Shown in pieces: positions 1-11,916 of a stretch of DNA of 64,000 nt. The translations under genes were made by a program, and so were the position numbers. Under the pieces are notes generated by a model. It saw only the letters and a program-made list of their open reading frames with translations. It did not search any database and was not told the origin of the DNA. Each line of letters opens with the position of its first letter. Positions within the stretch are counted from its first letter, which is position 1. The DNA is taken from assembly GCA_037039685.1 (NCBI GenBank), contig JAWNGF010000006.1:1-64000 (forward strand), read 5' to 3'. This stretch comes from Ceratobasidium sp. AG-K (Eukaryota; Basidiomycota; Agaricomycetes; Cantharellales; Ceratobasidiaceae).

Positions 1-730
1 TCTGAATATTCATCATCCAACACCCCAGGTGTACCCTCTCACGCTCGATCCTCCTAAATCATTTCACCCGCCCATCATCTTCTTGCCATTCTACACGTTC
101 TGGTCTCTTCGATAGAGAGGGCTCTCACACACCACCCACTTCGGTCTCGTCTCGGGGTCGCAACCTAGAGTCAGAGCTGCCTCTCCAGAGCAAAATCCTT
201 ACCCATTTCTTCGGCTCTGAAGAACGCGCCCCGCCCCCGACCGTAGTGCGGCAACCGAGTAACTCGTCATCAATTAGATCCGTTCGTGGAAGCGAGGATC
301 AAAGTAAAGTTCAAGTCAGAATCCTTGAAGAACCAAATTTGGAAACCTTTCCAGTACTTCTAATTCTGCTCCCAACCTCCACTACCGTATATATTACTCC
401 CGTTGTAGCCTCCGATCTACTCCTTCACAGATATCGCCGCTTCCTCCTGTCCCGTCGCCGTCCTACCAAAATACGGTTCGGAGGAGGTGTGGGATATGAG
501 ACCCGAGCCCATGATGGCGGTGACGACCTGGGTGATTAAAAGCAGCAAAGAATTTTATGAACCAGCGTTCCTACACACAAGATTCGGTACAGCCTCGCGT
601 GGACTCGGAGAGATCCTTGCTAAAAATGCCGCCACTAAGGAAGAAATTTCCCAGTATTCCAGGCATCATGGTAAGGATTCGCTTCTACCCTTGCGCACAT
701 TCTGGCTGACTTTGATCCAATTATTCTGAG
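1..730 (+). pseudogene. Decayed paralogue of the Pro/Ser-rich gene at 1795-3086 (3' part)
   Basis: The stretch is a broken copy of the 3' half of the gene at 1795-3086. The clearest match is at about 590-670, where an open frame reads AKNAATKEEISQYSRHHGK, aligning with the C-terminus of the intact gene (SQTAEYREMLDQISRRHGR). A few hundred bases upstream a Pro-rich piece and GGVGYE align with PPPVPP...AGVGFE of the intact protein, but these lie in another frame. Both copies continue with a GT directly after the HHG/RHG codons, like the donor of the last intron. Several stops and frame changes rule out a working gene. The 5' part lies outside the window. Confidence rests on by-eye alignment only. 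Confidence 0.55.
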
Positions 731-759
731 TAACTTGGGGGGTAATACATCTAGCGATT

Positions 760-1360
760 GGTCCTAATTATGCAACAAGGTCGTCGAGCGTCTGTCGATA
801 TATGCGTGTTATTATCGTTTGTACTGAGTGATGGATCCACTAACTTATGCTTAACCAAGTTGTATCCTTGACATGTACCTCTAAATCCCGTTGGGTCTCT
901 GTATTTTTCTCTTCCATAGGGCACATTATTAGATGCGCTAGTGTATAATTGAAAAAGGATCTTGTATTGCAAACCTCAATTGCACTACGGTGCTTGATAG
1001 TGACAAACTGCTGTAACCCTCTATGAGGCCGCTCCTCGGTCAAAAGAATGTATATATGATGGTCGTATATTTTATACAACATAGAGCTGGGTTTCGGGAA
1101 TGATTGACTATTTAGTTTGCCCAGACGAGAACGAAATGAAGCCACGGAAGTTGACAGGCTTGCCTAGTAGAATATCATACACCCCGTTACCAAACCTGCT
1201 GGGTTTAAATTGGGCCGCCTTCGGGTACCTCATTAGGAGGGAAACGTCTATGTCCAAGTATTCATCCGTGGACAGTGATCGGCTGAGATTCCAGTAGCTT
1301 TGCTGTGTCTGCTCGCTCCCAGGTAAATTATGTAATACGTCATCTGCACGTGAGAACACA
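760..1360 (-). pseudogene. Degenerate copy of the 3' (SET-domain) part of the E(z)-like gene
   Basis: On the minus strand at about 1165-1260 the frame reads DVSLLMRYPKAAQFKPSRFGNG, matching NVPLLMRNWKATQVKPSQFGNG of the intact E(z)-like gene at about 4150-4235, the start of its SET domain. Weaker similarity continues to about 840 (tracts resembling the DYTGDIVQDR and LDAGFIGNES blocks) without one open frame. It lies tail-to-tail with the decayed copy at 1-730, the same convergent order as the intact pair at 1795-6519, so the two fragments are probably one duplicated segment that has decayed. Confidence 0.5.
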
Positions 1361-1794
1361 GCTTAACCTACAGCGCTCCGGAGTTTGACCCCTCCGAGGC
1401 TCATTATGCCCTGTTACTCGGGTGCTTCGTTCGACATAGCCCTGAACAGATCCTGTACCTCTCAAGTGGATTGTTCTATCCAAAAAAGAATTACGAAGGA
1501 ACAGGGATCGAGGGGCGGATTGGTTGAAACGATGGACTCAGGCGCCTGGCGTTTTGGAATCACTTGGCCACCACTGAGACATACTTGAAACTGCTCATCG
1601 TCCAGCATGGTGGCCCAAACTGGCTCGAACTTGATGCGGTTTAATTGTAGACTTAATATTACTGGTTCTCGAGGATAGAGTCGAACACAGCCGCAGTCGC
1701 GAGCGTGGTTCGGCGGGGCTGGGTAGGAAAGTCCTCTGAAGCGTAGTTTTGCACGTTGTCGGCGACTCGCTGCATTTAAGTTGCCTCTTCTGCA
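1361..1794. other. Spacer upstream of the Pro/Ser-rich gene
   Basis: No gene-like frame is supported here. It lies between the decayed duplicate and the start of the gene at 1795 and presumably holds its promoter and 5' leader. I see no convincing TATA box. Confidence 0.4.
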
Positions 1795-3086
1795 ATGAAT
1801 CTAAACACACCAGTACAAACCGAGCCAGCCAGACCACATTCCCTCCTACTACCACGTACTATGACTCAGCGCCCGATGTACTCGCCCCAAGAACGAGATT
1901 CTTTCATCAATCGATTTATTGAAGATGAAAATCATCTCGAACGACGAGAACGAGACTCTTTCATCTACCGATTCATCGACCAGCCGCTCGAACCTGAACC
2001 AGTCAAGAAGCCGAGCTGGCTGAAGCGACTCAGACTATGGCCCCGAAAAAAGAAGGGCCCTGTCGTGACGGAAGACAGCACCATTCCTGAACCGGCGTCT
2101 AAACACACGAACAAAAACCACTGGAACCGCGTTGCGCACGACTTTGAATATGGTCCAATCGGCGCTGAGCGCTCTTCCACCTCTACTAATTCAGTCGAAA
2201 ATAGGCGCCAACCTTCCAAACCTCAGCCTCAGCCCAGACACGAGCCTGACCCCATTCAGCCAAACGTTTTCCAACCCCCACCTCGCGCCGAACACAATCC
2301 GTATCCCTTCAACCACGGTATACGTTCAGGACAGGCCCTTCCACCCCCACGCGGTCAGGCGACCAAAGCTACTCCTGTGGTTCGTTTCGCTCATTCCGAA
2401 CAAACCGAATCCACTGGATCCCCGTTGGTGGCGGTGCAATTCCCTCCACCTTCGACATTCCCTGTGCAGCCATCTAAGGCGTACTCTCCTAGCACATCTC
2501 CACCTGTGATCTCATCCAGTTCGTCACCTTCTCAATCCACAAATCCCAGTCTCTTCGACAACGCAGGTTCGAGTACTCCACCCACATCAACCTCTTCTCG
2601 AGATGAATGTCGAAATCACGTCTCTGTAAAACTTGCTCCGAGTCCCGCCCGGACCCAGATTCCTTCTCCTTCACCCACTTTCTCGCCCTGCGCATTCACT
2701 CCAGTCCCTGGTCCCATCCGTTCACGAGAACCGCGCCCAGTACGAATACCACCCCCTCCAGTTCCTCCACTTGTTTATGATCCTATCCCTACCATGGCTC
2801 AACTCGAAGCAGGTGTAGGATTCGAGACCACCGGTAAAGTAATCGTGGCAACGTTGCAACAGTTGGCGACTGGAGAAAGGGATAGGATAGCGTTGGCAAA
2901 AGAGGAGATATCCTATAACCGTGCGTGGACCCAGGAAATACGTTCCCAGACAGCGGAATACAGGGAAATGCTTGACCAGATTTCCCGACGCCACGGTAGG
3001 TTGCTATTGCTGTCCTTGCGCTGCTCAGGCTGACTTGGACATGGTTGGGTCTAGCCAATATGAGGGCTCAGACGCCGAGCGGCTAA
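1795..3086 (+). CDS. Proline/serine-rich protein with C-terminal helical segment, function unknown
   Basis: I do not recognise this protein. The long first exon starts with ATG at 1795 (an alternative in-frame ATG is at 1861). Residues 33-61 hold a tandem motif, RDSFINRFI then RDSFIYRFI, followed by a strongly basic patch (KKPSWLKRLRLWPRKKK, about 71-87) that could act as a nuclear or membrane-binding signal. Residues about 130-330 are low-complexity Pro/Ser/Thr and probably disordered. The last 70 residues are charged and likely helical (GERDRIALAKEEISYNRAWT). A canonical intron (2996-3054, GTAGGT..TCTAG) would join a short last exon ending at the TAA at 3084-3086; reading through the intron would end at 3033. 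It converges on the E(z)-like gene and has a decayed paralogue at 1-730. Confidence 0.6.
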
Positions 3087-3485
3087 TCTTGGTTATCAAG
3101 CAACTCGCTGGGAGTCTCCGCGGAAGTTTATGACTGCATGGAGGGTGAGTTTGTGTGGGCTTTTTTGATAATATTTGTCTCACAAACTAATTCAACCTAG
3201 AGCATCTATCCACATAGCAGTGTTGAACATTCATCATAGAATATACGACGTGAGAGGCTGTTTATAGGCGGGAAAGGGTCGTTTCAATGGCGAATATATG
3301 ATTAGTGCGCATTTATTACGATTCGTACACGAGAGTTAGGGTATGCCGGGTAGACTTATATGATTTGCATATACTTTGACGTTCTGCTAAATGCCTCTGA
3401 TTTATCTGTCCGGTATTGCACGCTATGGAATATGTATGCTTGAAAAGTCATCTTGTAACGTTAGCCTCAGTTGTATGACAATAGT
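3087..3485. other. Intergenic 3' flank between convergent genes
   Basis: The stretch separates the 3' ends of the + strand gene ending at 3086 and the - strand gene ending at 3486. It is AT-rich with no supported coding frame and presumably holds both 3' UTRs and polyadenylation signals. Confidence 0.4.
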
Positions 3486-6400
3486 TTATAGAGACTCTTC
3501 CGAATCCTCCACCTCGGAATATTCATCCTCTTCATCCTCATCTCCACTACCCGTCTCGAGCTCCTCTTCGTTTTCGCCGCTTGCTTCGACGTCCGAATCG
3601 CCATGTCGTTGCTTGTAGTTTTGAGGTTCCTTGATAAAGAATCCCTCACCATAGTGCAATAGCAGTTCGTCGCCTTGATATAAGTGTTTCACTAAGGCGA
3701 GTCAGCTAATTGACTTGGACATGGCTGAGAATTTTCTTACTAGCATATATCCCAATGTGTAATTCTCCGCCGACGCATACGTCTACATCTTTGTGAGCCT
3801 TGCGCGTGTTGAAGATGTGCCAACCTACATTTCGCATGGCAGTTTTGGTTTCCGTTCATTGGATGATTTGCGAACCTGGATTCATTTCCGATGAATCCGG
3901 CATCTAGGCTGGGACCCGGTTCGGCAAAGTTGAACAAATAATTACGTCCGCTTGATTCTGCCAGCGCGCTGGATAGTTCCGTTCATTAGTTAAGCATATA
4001 CGCATATATAGTGATCACATACTTTCTACGGAGTCCCGTGCGGTCTTGGACAATATCACCAGTATAATCTATCCGGAAGTGAAAGTAATGAACACATGGA
4101 AGTAGAGAAACTTGCCTGCTATGAGATCGTCTTCGACAGCACTGGACCCAGTGGCGAGGAACAGTCCATTGCCAAATTGACTGGGCTTGACTTGGGTCGC
4201 CTTCCAGTTTCTCATCAGGAGGGGGACATTCATGCATGGGTATCCATCTGTAAATGACCGGCGGTTGGTAGTGAGGTTAATCCGTCGAAATCGACCTTAC
4301 CTCTGCAATTTATGAATAAATTAACCTTCTGGTTAGGCAGGGACATGTTAGACGCACCTAGCACAACATCCTTTGCACAAATCGGGGTCGCATTCAATCC
4401 AATTTTGAAAGCACCTACATTTGGCTGTGCGACAAATGTTTGAGCTGGAGGATTTAGTGCACCCGCACCCTAACCGGCGTAGTTTACCTGCAAATATCAA
4501 CATCGTGCGCGCTAGGTGTGTGAAGGGAGACCAACATGCAAAGTCACACTTGCAGTCTCGTAGACAGTAGGCTTTTTGTGTGAAGCATGCGCAGGCCGGA
4601 TTGTCTCTACATGGACCAGGGTGATCGCATTCCTCAGACCTAGGTTATCATATTGAGTACCAAGTTGAACGCGGGCGCGAGTACACACGGTGCTTTCTTT
4701 GATCGGACTGCAACGCAGAGACTGTTTATCGGGACAAGTACTAGTCGATTCGCTCGAACTTACTAACGGCCTTTTCTTTGCTCTTTCCTTTGATTTTTCG
4801 CCAGTCGCCACCACTAGAATCGTCACTCTCTGATTCTGATTCGGCAAGATTTGGATACATCTCGCAACGCACGTGATAAGCCTAGTTTATGTTAGCATGG
4901 GCGTAAACTACAACAGTGTAACATACTTGTCGACAAGTGAATCTGTCCAATCCAAGCACGGCTACATCACAGGGCATTGCGTCCGCCTCTGCTCTCCATA
5001 TTGTTTTGATATCGTCAATTACTTGCGGGTTTAGCTCGGATCCATTCTCAAGTCCAACCACGTCGTCGCTCTGGACAATATCCTTAGAAAATGATCTCAA
5101 CCAAGGCAAGAAACCTACAAAATTACTTGGGTCGGGCACAGGTTCTGCAGTCACAAAGCATCCCTGTCCACACGGCACTCTTCGGTCGCGCTTGAATTTG
5201 GCGTTCAATTCGGGAGCTGTCCGTGTAGGCTCTGACCATCTAGGTGTTTGAGGACCTAGTCCACGTACTGGGTTGGCTTGGATCGCTCTTTGCCGAGCTT
5301 GAACTGAACGGGCGTTATGGTCAGTCAGGCAACAAGCGTCCCACGGTGTGGCTTACAATGTGCGCGACACATAACACCTTGGCAATCAATCCGATGACAT
5401 ATATATATAATACTTGTTCCCTGACCCTGTCTTCAAGGCTTGAACCGACACCGGAGAGTTGTAACCAATCGTCGGTGGGCAGAGGTGGAAGAGGAGGGTC
5501 TTTAGGGAATATGGTATCGAGGTTGGGGTAGGTTCTGTGAGACTTTCAAGTTTCTGCAGGGGACGGGAAAATTGTACGACAATTACCTGTGTCGCAGAAT
5601 ACCACAGACATTGCCCACGTTGCGAGGAAGAACCTCGGTTCTATCGATGCTCCCCTCGTCCATTCCATGGATAAACAACAATCTCCGAATTGTTTCACCT
5701 TCAATAATGTCCTCTTTCTTTCCTCTGAGCTTAATCAGAACGGCGTCAAGTCAAGATGTACATACCATCGTTGTCCCAGTGTACCCTCGCGTCCCTCCAT
5801 GCTTCAATGTCGTGAAACTTCTCCCCGTAATCTTTGATCCCATATTTAGGAATTTCGGGAGGAATAAATGGCATGGATTCTTGGTTGGCGCCTGGATCTC
5901 CGTCGGTCTCGGCATTTTTTAGTATGCCTTTTTCAATTTGGTGGCCTTCATTGTGTACGATATTAATTATTCTAGCTTCCTCTTCTTGGGGCATTGATCC
6001 ATCGGGCAATGCAGCAAGGCGGATGTACTCTCCCTTCTCGTTAATCCAGAGGTCACCGCGAATATAGTTTAGCTGGCGAACAGGCGAAAAACTGCTATAT
6101 CTGGGAATAGTCTCTGTTTTGGTCAAGATTTTCCAGGTTTTAGACCGTTCAAACTCTGGTTCGACTAGGTCATCTTCCAAATCAAGCGAATCCCCGTCAA
6201 GATAGCGTGCCGAGTAGGAAGATGTATACAGCTCTCGTACGGTCTTGTTATTGGTGGGTCGCTTGTAGACAGTTTCGTCAAACTCCTCCTCTTCTTGCAA
6301 GTCCATGGCCAACAAAGCTCGATTGAAGCGGGTTTTCTCGACGGCTTGAATCGAGTTCCAAGACTGAAATTCATCCCAGCATTCTTTATAGACAGATTCG

Positions 6401-6519
6401 GCGAGATCAACCGCATCGGTTATAGGTTCTGGAGACTCCATATTCGCGTTCGGATCGAGCTTGGCGCGAGTATGGTAAGAATTGGAGACGATGGTGGTGA
6501 AAGGATCGCGCTGAGGCAT
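3486..6519 (-). CDS. E(z)/EZH2-like (KMT6) histone H3 lysine methyltransferase, SET domain
   Basis: A multi-exon gene for an Enhancer-of-zeste type enzyme, the family that methylates H3K27 in Polycomb repressive complex 2. Reading 5' to 3' on the minus strand: a long first exon (6519 to about 5746, start MPQRDPF), several exons to 4882, then a Cys-rich pre-SET/CXC region (ECDHPGPCRDNPACACF at about 4620; KCRCFQNWIECDPDLCKGCC at about 4380-4430). The SET domain follows: FGNGLFLATG (about 4160), DYTGDIVQDRTGLRRK (about 4025-4070), SRFANHP with NCHAK (about 3835-3885), and, after an intron, QGDELLLHYGEGFF (about 3640-3680). These match the E(z) order, including the NH of the cofactor-binding motif and the catalytic-site Tyr. 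After SET comes an unusually acidic tail (about 40 residues, Glu/Asp/Ser). The exon-intron model between 4850 and 5750 is approximate. Confidence 0.82.
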
Positions 6520-6609
6520 CACCACGTGACTAGTCAGTTCCAAGCAAATACGATTAAAGATGTATACATAGGCCAATCTAATTATAGCAAGCTCATACAA
6601 AATTGAGGG

Positions 6610-7342
6610 TTACTTGGACGATATCATCGGTGCCTTGCCGATCCACTCTCCACGACTCAATTCGCTCAAGCAAAACGCAGCAAATCCAGCTCTCGACACA
6701 TAGGTGCCCATCTTGGGTGCCCCGACGTACCCAACGACCGTCTGCTCCGATTCGCTCTTGGTCAAGAGCGGGACTCGAACGATCGTCCAAGCAATCCCAT
6801 CACCCTCTCTTCTAAATGTCTCGCCAATAGCGACCTCGTCTGCATAGGCATCGTACGCTGTGACTTTGACTCCTTGGACGAGAGTCCAAATCGCAAGATC
6901 CCGCTTGTCCGCAGGATCAGGAATGCTGACGGTCCCGAGCAAGACGATCCGCTTGCATAGCACATCGGGCTCTTTCATAATTCGGATGATGAGGGAATAC
7001 GCTTTGGCAAGGGGTGTTCCCGATGGGTGAGCACCAGGAAAGTGGGAGGGAGTTGTGCCAGGACCGAGGTTGGATAAGATGGCATTTGTGTTACGCATGG
7101 CATGTCGTAGGGACTCCTCGTCCGTGAGCTCGCCTTTACTGATAATCACGGATTCATGCGAGGCAATGTCTATTCATTGGAAACTGGTCAGTCTGCGATG
7201 GAACTATGCATAATGGCAACATACCCTCTGGCAACTTGGATGGGTTTCTCGCATAGACAGTCACTATATGACCAGCGGCTAGGGCTTTGTAAATCAACAG
7301 GATGCCCATGGCACCTGTTCCACCCAGAACTAGAATTCTCAT
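6610..7342 (-). CDS. NAD(P)-binding, NmrA/atypical SDR-like protein
   Basis: A small two-exon gene. The first exon starts with ATG at 7340-7342 and gives a Rossmann-fold N-terminus, MRILVLGGTGAMG, with the GxxGxxG dinucleotide-binding motif, followed by a beta-alpha-beta ending in TVYARNPSKLPE. An intron of 55 nt (7170-7224, GTATGT..AATAG) leads to IASHESVIISKGELTDEESL, typical of NmrA-like and NAD(P)-binding domain proteins, where the second strand is followed by a G-x-L/T-D step. The C-terminal half (VRVPLLTKSE..., about residues 160-215) looks like the variable substrate-binding half. The catalytic YxxxK pair of classical SDRs is not evident, so it may be a redox sensor or an atypical reductase. 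It is transcribed in the same direction as its neighbours on both sides, with about 90 nt to the E(z)-like start. Confidence 0.72.
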
Positions 7343-7636
7343 GTTGCAGGTATAGCGTGTTGGATGTAGGGGTTGTTTCGAAGAATATTGATAGTCGTGG
7401 CTGTCGTGACGGTATGTTACGGAAAGCTTACGAGAGAGGGTGCGGCCAACGCATTTCACTAGCGCGCTCTTAAATCGTGGTTAGCGCGCCACCTTCATGT
7501 GTAAGCGTACTGACGTCATTCGCCCCTGTAGCGGTCGCTCTAAATTTAACAAGATCAATCGTGGTGCACGAATATCATATTTCGATCCTGTACGGAGTCA
7601 AATACATTGAACATTTCAGTCATACCTAAGGTACCC
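7343..7636. other. Short intergenic region
   Basis: About 290 nt between the NmrA-like start and the GPN1 stop, on the same strand. It probably holds the promoter of the former and the 3' UTR of the latter. I see no further gene. Confidence 0.4.
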
Positions 7637-9359
7637 TTAACCAGGCCTGGGCCACCTCACACCGCCCCGCAAGCCCTTGCTCGCACGTTGGAGACTCTCC
7701 CTCATCCCTGGATCGACATCATCATCTGTGAAACACATACCATTTTAGTTAATTGATTTTTGATCGTTGACTCAAGCGCACCTCGGTCGACAATGTCATC
7801 CTCTGCGTCGACGTCATACTCCCGATTCTCGTCATCGTCGATGGCGCCGTCATCCACCCGTCTTGAAGCAAATCCTCGACCCATCCCACGGAATTGCATC
7901 ACAGGCTCGTCGCCTTCGTCCTCCCCCGCGTCGTCCCATCGATCGAGGTACGGGTTTTCCCGGCCGGTCCAATGGGCGTTTGGTCCTTCGGCCTGTTGTT
8001 TGTCGACGGCGAGGTCTTTCATTAGCCTATCGAGGGAATCTTTCTTGCCTGCTGCTTCTTTGTCGTCCTAAACGTATGTCAGGATACTAGTTATGAATTT
8101 TATTATTCATAGTTACCCGCTCTTTCTTCAACCTTTCGAGCTCGGGCTTGTATTGCCTATCGCCATTTAGTCAGATCCCTTCCAAATTAAATGCTCTGTG
8201 GATGAATACTTACGTCTCGTACTCGTCCCTGGCCTCATCGACGGCCTTGAAGAAGTCACTCACTCCAGCTCCAGTCGCCGAGGATACACCCACAGCCTAC
8301 CCACAGCGGACGTTAATTGCCCAGACAATAGCTATCGGTTAATGGCCCACCTTCAAGTGGCGGTAGAATTCATCCAGAACGAGTGACATGCTATTCATTA
8401 GGCTGCTCATATACGTCGGTTCGCCGTCTGCGTCCCGGTGTTCTCTTGAACTAAGAGCAGCCTGGAATGCTTTAATAAATCCGTCAGTTGGACTGACTCT
8501 TCGGCTACGTTGGCGCAGATCGGTGGCTCACCTTCGAAATCTGACATCCATTCAACTGCAAATTCGTGTGGGGTCACATCGGTCTTGTTGAATACGATTA
8601 TGAATGGTAATCGAGTCTTGTACAAAATGCTTTCGGAGTGGGAGTTGTTGGTCAGGATATGGATGGCGAATATTAGCTACTTACCTGCATGCGTACAACA
8701 TGTTACTCATAAACGTCGCGGGAGCCGAGCATCGTGGGGTATCGATAATATACACGAGACAGGCGGGGCCGCTGGCGGCCAAGGCGTCCGTAAGGATCGC
8801 ACCCGAGGCTGACCAAGTGAAGATTTCGATTTGCCCAGGGGTGTCTAGGATAATATAACTGTTCGAACGAGTGAACTCAGTGGATAAACAGGACTACCAA
8901 GTTATTTACTCACTCGACCTCTGAGGAACGCTTCTCAACGAGTGTCAAAACTTGATCAAATTTAGTCGTAAATAAATTCAATGAAGTTAGAATGCCGCCG
9001 TTTGGTCCCAAGTTGTATCTTTTCCCATGTGCCACCGGTCAAATACACTGGCACTCGAGGAACACGACTCACTGTTTCATAACCTCTCGATAATCCACTG
9101 TATCCCGGATATCAATATTAGCCTCGAACGGGACATTCGCCACCGCGGGATCCAAGTTGATTACGTATGGCGGACGTGGGGTGCCAGTAACCGGAGAAGG
9201 GGTGGAGCGAAGGTACGAGTTGATTCGTTGGACAAAAGTCGTCTTTCCCGAGCCTGCCATTCCGATCGTAATGATTGTGATAGGCTTTTTGGTTGCGGGT
9301 TCTGCCGAGGCCGAGGGCTCCGGTGGAACGCTGGAAGTGGACGCCTCTGCTTGAGACAT
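7637..9359 (-). CDS. GPN1: GPN-loop GTPase 1 (Npa3/XAB1 family)
   Basis: An essential GTPase family known for assembly and nuclear import of RNA polymerase II. The gene starts with MSQAEAST at 9357-9359 and ends with TAA at 7637-7639. G1 is [10 protein letters not shown] in exon 1. A 54-nt intron (9019-9072) precedes YNLGPNGG with the defining Gly-Pro-Asn loop. A second intron (8859-8913) precedes [14 protein letters not shown] (G3). G4 is FNKTD (about 8590) and G5-like SSATGAG follows at about 8260. At least seven introns of 50-60 nt interrupt the frame, each with GT..AG ends and conserved phase. The C-terminus is acidic ([15 protein letters not shown]), as in other GPN1 proteins. It is divergently arranged with the Shp1/p47 gene, sharing a promoter region of about 370 nt. 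Confidence 0.92.
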
Positions 9360-9727
9360 TTTGCCTGTATTTGGGCAGTCTGGTCATTAAGTTAGCTAGA
9401 GCATTAGCCAATGCACTCACAAGATGAGGTGCCCTCCTAGGATCCTCCAATGGGTATGCAGGAGTCAAACGACGCCCTCCTGGTTTCCGACTGACAACAA
9501 GTGGGAAAGACGAGTCGTACCGGCAAGATTAGAACGGATTCTTTGGCTTTGCAACTTGCTTACTTTGGTGATCGTCGTCGACTCTAATTTTTGATTTTTA
9601 ATTCCGGATCTGTCTTGGGCGTTTCATGCCTTACGTCATACAAGACCCTGAGACACGCACACTCGTCTCAACCCCAACCTCCATCACCGTTTGCTACATT
9701 CTCGACCAGCACTTGATTAGATAGATT
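9360..9727. promoter_or_regulatory. Divergent intergenic (shared promoter) region of GPN1 and SHP1
   Basis: 368 nt lie between the start codons of two divergently transcribed housekeeping genes. It must contain both 5' leaders and promoters. No clear TATA box is visible, which fits housekeeping genes; this is inference from position. Confidence 0.45.
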
Positions 9728-11088
9728 ATGTCGGACGGTAACTCTGGTGGAAATACACTCGGAGGAGGCGTACCAGAGCCATTGCCCGCTGAATGGGCTG
9801 CGCGTGCATCCGGCGGATCCAGCTCGCAGGGAAGCGGAGCAGGAAGGGTTGGTAGAATCGGAGACTGGGGAGGAACCGGGTCGCAAGTATCTGGAATATT
9901 CGTATAAAATCCAGTCAATTGACGAGGACTGTAGGTCTCGCCCAGGAGCACGGGCAGGTGGTATTGCCACTCTAGGCGATCTAGCCGCTTCTGCCCCGCC
10001 ATCAGGACGGAGCAGGTCCCAACGCCCAGCGGAAAACGATGACGATGACGAACCTGTGAACCTTTTTGCAGGAGGCGAGCGATCTGGGCTGTCGGTTGAG
10101 AACCCAGACGCACGCAGGCGTTCAGGTCCACCCAACCTCGTGCGCGACATATTCCGCAAGGCTGCCGAAGGGTCGTCATCCGGTACGGGTGCCGAGCCAA
10201 GCGCTCCCAGGTCTAACTTATTTGCGGGTGGAGGGCATACTTTGGGATCCGAGGATGTCGAGTCTACGTATATCCCCGACCCTAATGCTCCGCCACCTGG
10301 TCAAGAGGCAGGCGACGTGAGTAATGATAACGACCGACCCACTCGTATAAACTCACAAAATCGAACAGCGCGAGGAAGTTGCGGTCCGTGAAATCACGTT
10401 CTGGCGCGACGGGTTCAGCATCGCCGATGGCCCACTCCTTAAATACGATGACCCCGCCAACCAGGCCACTTTAAGCGCCATCAACTCGGGTTCGGCTCCT
10501 CCTTCGGTTTTGAACGTACGCGTTGGCCAGCCGGTCGAGCTTCGCGTCGCTCAACGGACGCATGAAGAATACCAACCCCCGCCACCTAAACCTGCAGTAC
10601 CATTTTCGGGTGGCGGAAACCGGCTCGGGGCCCCAGTCACTCCTGCTTCGGGCGAGACGTCGGTTCCTGGAGCATACACGAGCGCCGGACCCAGTACAGC
10701 CACAGAGCCAGACTCCATCCAGACCAGGTTCGAAGTAGACAACTCGTTGCCAACGACAAGCATACAGATCCGACTCGCTGATGGCACACGGTAAATTTTC
10801 TTCTCCGAGCCTCGTAATACAAAATTACTGAACGGACCGCCCTAGACTCACTTGCCGTATGAACCTCAGCCACACCGTGGGCGACATCCGAAACTTTATC
10901 AACGCGTAAGTCGACTAGTCCACTCCCACCACACCATACTAAAACTCCGGGATAGATCGACTCCAGGGGCCGCCTCGCGTCCGTACACGATCGGCACTAC
11001 ATTCCCCAACCGGATCTTGGAGGACGACTCGCAAACAGTCGAGAGCGCCGGTATCAAAGGAAGCGTAGTTGTCCAGCGTTGGGTTTGA
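9728..11088 (+). CDS. SHP1: UBX-domain protein Shp1/p47 (Cdc48/p97 adaptor)
   Basis: An adaptor that recruits Cdc48/p97 to ubiquitinated or membrane-fusion substrates. Exon 1 starts at ATG 9728 ([14 protein letters not shown]). An intron at 9880-9934 (GTCGCA..TGTAG, a slightly unusual donor) joins to [18 protein letters not shown], the conserved p47 linker block. The SEP domain follows: [16 protein letters not shown] and [12 protein letters not shown] (about 10370-10460), then [16 protein letters not shown] Pro/Gly-rich linker leads to the C-terminal UBX domain: [29 protein letters not shown], then [10 protein letters not shown] (the FP loop that docks on Cdc48) and the end VVVQRWV with a stop at 11086-11088. 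The region before SEP has a repeated NLFAGG motif (two copies), typical of p47. An N-terminal UBA domain is not evident, so the start may be incomplete or the UBA missing. Confidence 0.9.
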
Positions 11089-11916
11089 GTTTATTGTACG
11101 AATCGAGGGCGGTACTTGAATTGAAAAACGTTTATATTCGACGCGCAGGCACGGGTTGCTGCTGTTACACGTGGTGGGCCCGGTTCCGGTCGGAGGGCTA
11201 AGGTTAAGATGATATGAATTTGGGCGCTTGTGGTGTTGAGTGACTGTATTGAAGCACTGCCGGCCTGCCTGGAAGCGAATTTGAAGAGGGAACTTGGTGC
11301 GCCAAGTCTTTTTTGCTTCGCGACTTCTCAATTATGATCTGGTTCGCGGTCCCGACCGTGATGTATAGGGGCGATCGATGTTCCACTCTTGATCCATGAT
11401 TTTGTTCAGGCTCCTCGAGAGCCTCAGCTTGCCTCTATCGATTCCAGTTCACACAGCACGTCAATCGAGTGCATGTTTGTACTCTACTCCTTCGAACGAG
11501 CACTCGCCGCTCGTTCACAGGTTCGTCCTTGCTGATTCAATTTTTGGCTCATCCAGCGAATGATCGACGCCCCGCCAACTAAATTTGCAAAACGCAAACG
11601 ATAGATGTTCTTCGAAGACGCTCACGATGATCTACCCTTGTTTTTGATAGTCATGCGCGCAATCTGCCAAGGGGTATTTCCCGGTACATGCGATCCTTCC
11701 GGGTAAAGACTGTGGCTCGGTGTATGCACGGTATTCAGTGCTGAATCGAGTCAGGTCGGCACCGTACTTCTTTTCTCCTGGTACCCATCCATAGTCGCGT
11801 CACCAAGGTTGCATAACTCACTTTTCCCCTATAAAATGCCCACCTAGCCGGGCAGAATTCCTCAGGTTCCAGTTCTCTCTCTCTCGTCAGTCTTTACAGT
11901 CTCCACTCCAACCACC
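11089..11916. promoter_or_regulatory. Intergenic region and promoter of the M43 protease gene; TATA box at 11830
   Basis: 828 nt without a supported gene. A clear TATAAAA sits at 11830-11836, 81 nt upstream of the protease ATG, and is followed by a CT-rich tract (CTCTCTCTCTCGTC, about 11875), a common fungal transcription-start context. The TATA box suggests regulated rather than constitutive expression. Confidence 0.6.

Noticed and set aside
487..729. 80-codon ORF at the left end as a gene
   Set aside because: It is the C-terminal relic of a paralogue with frame breaks upstream.
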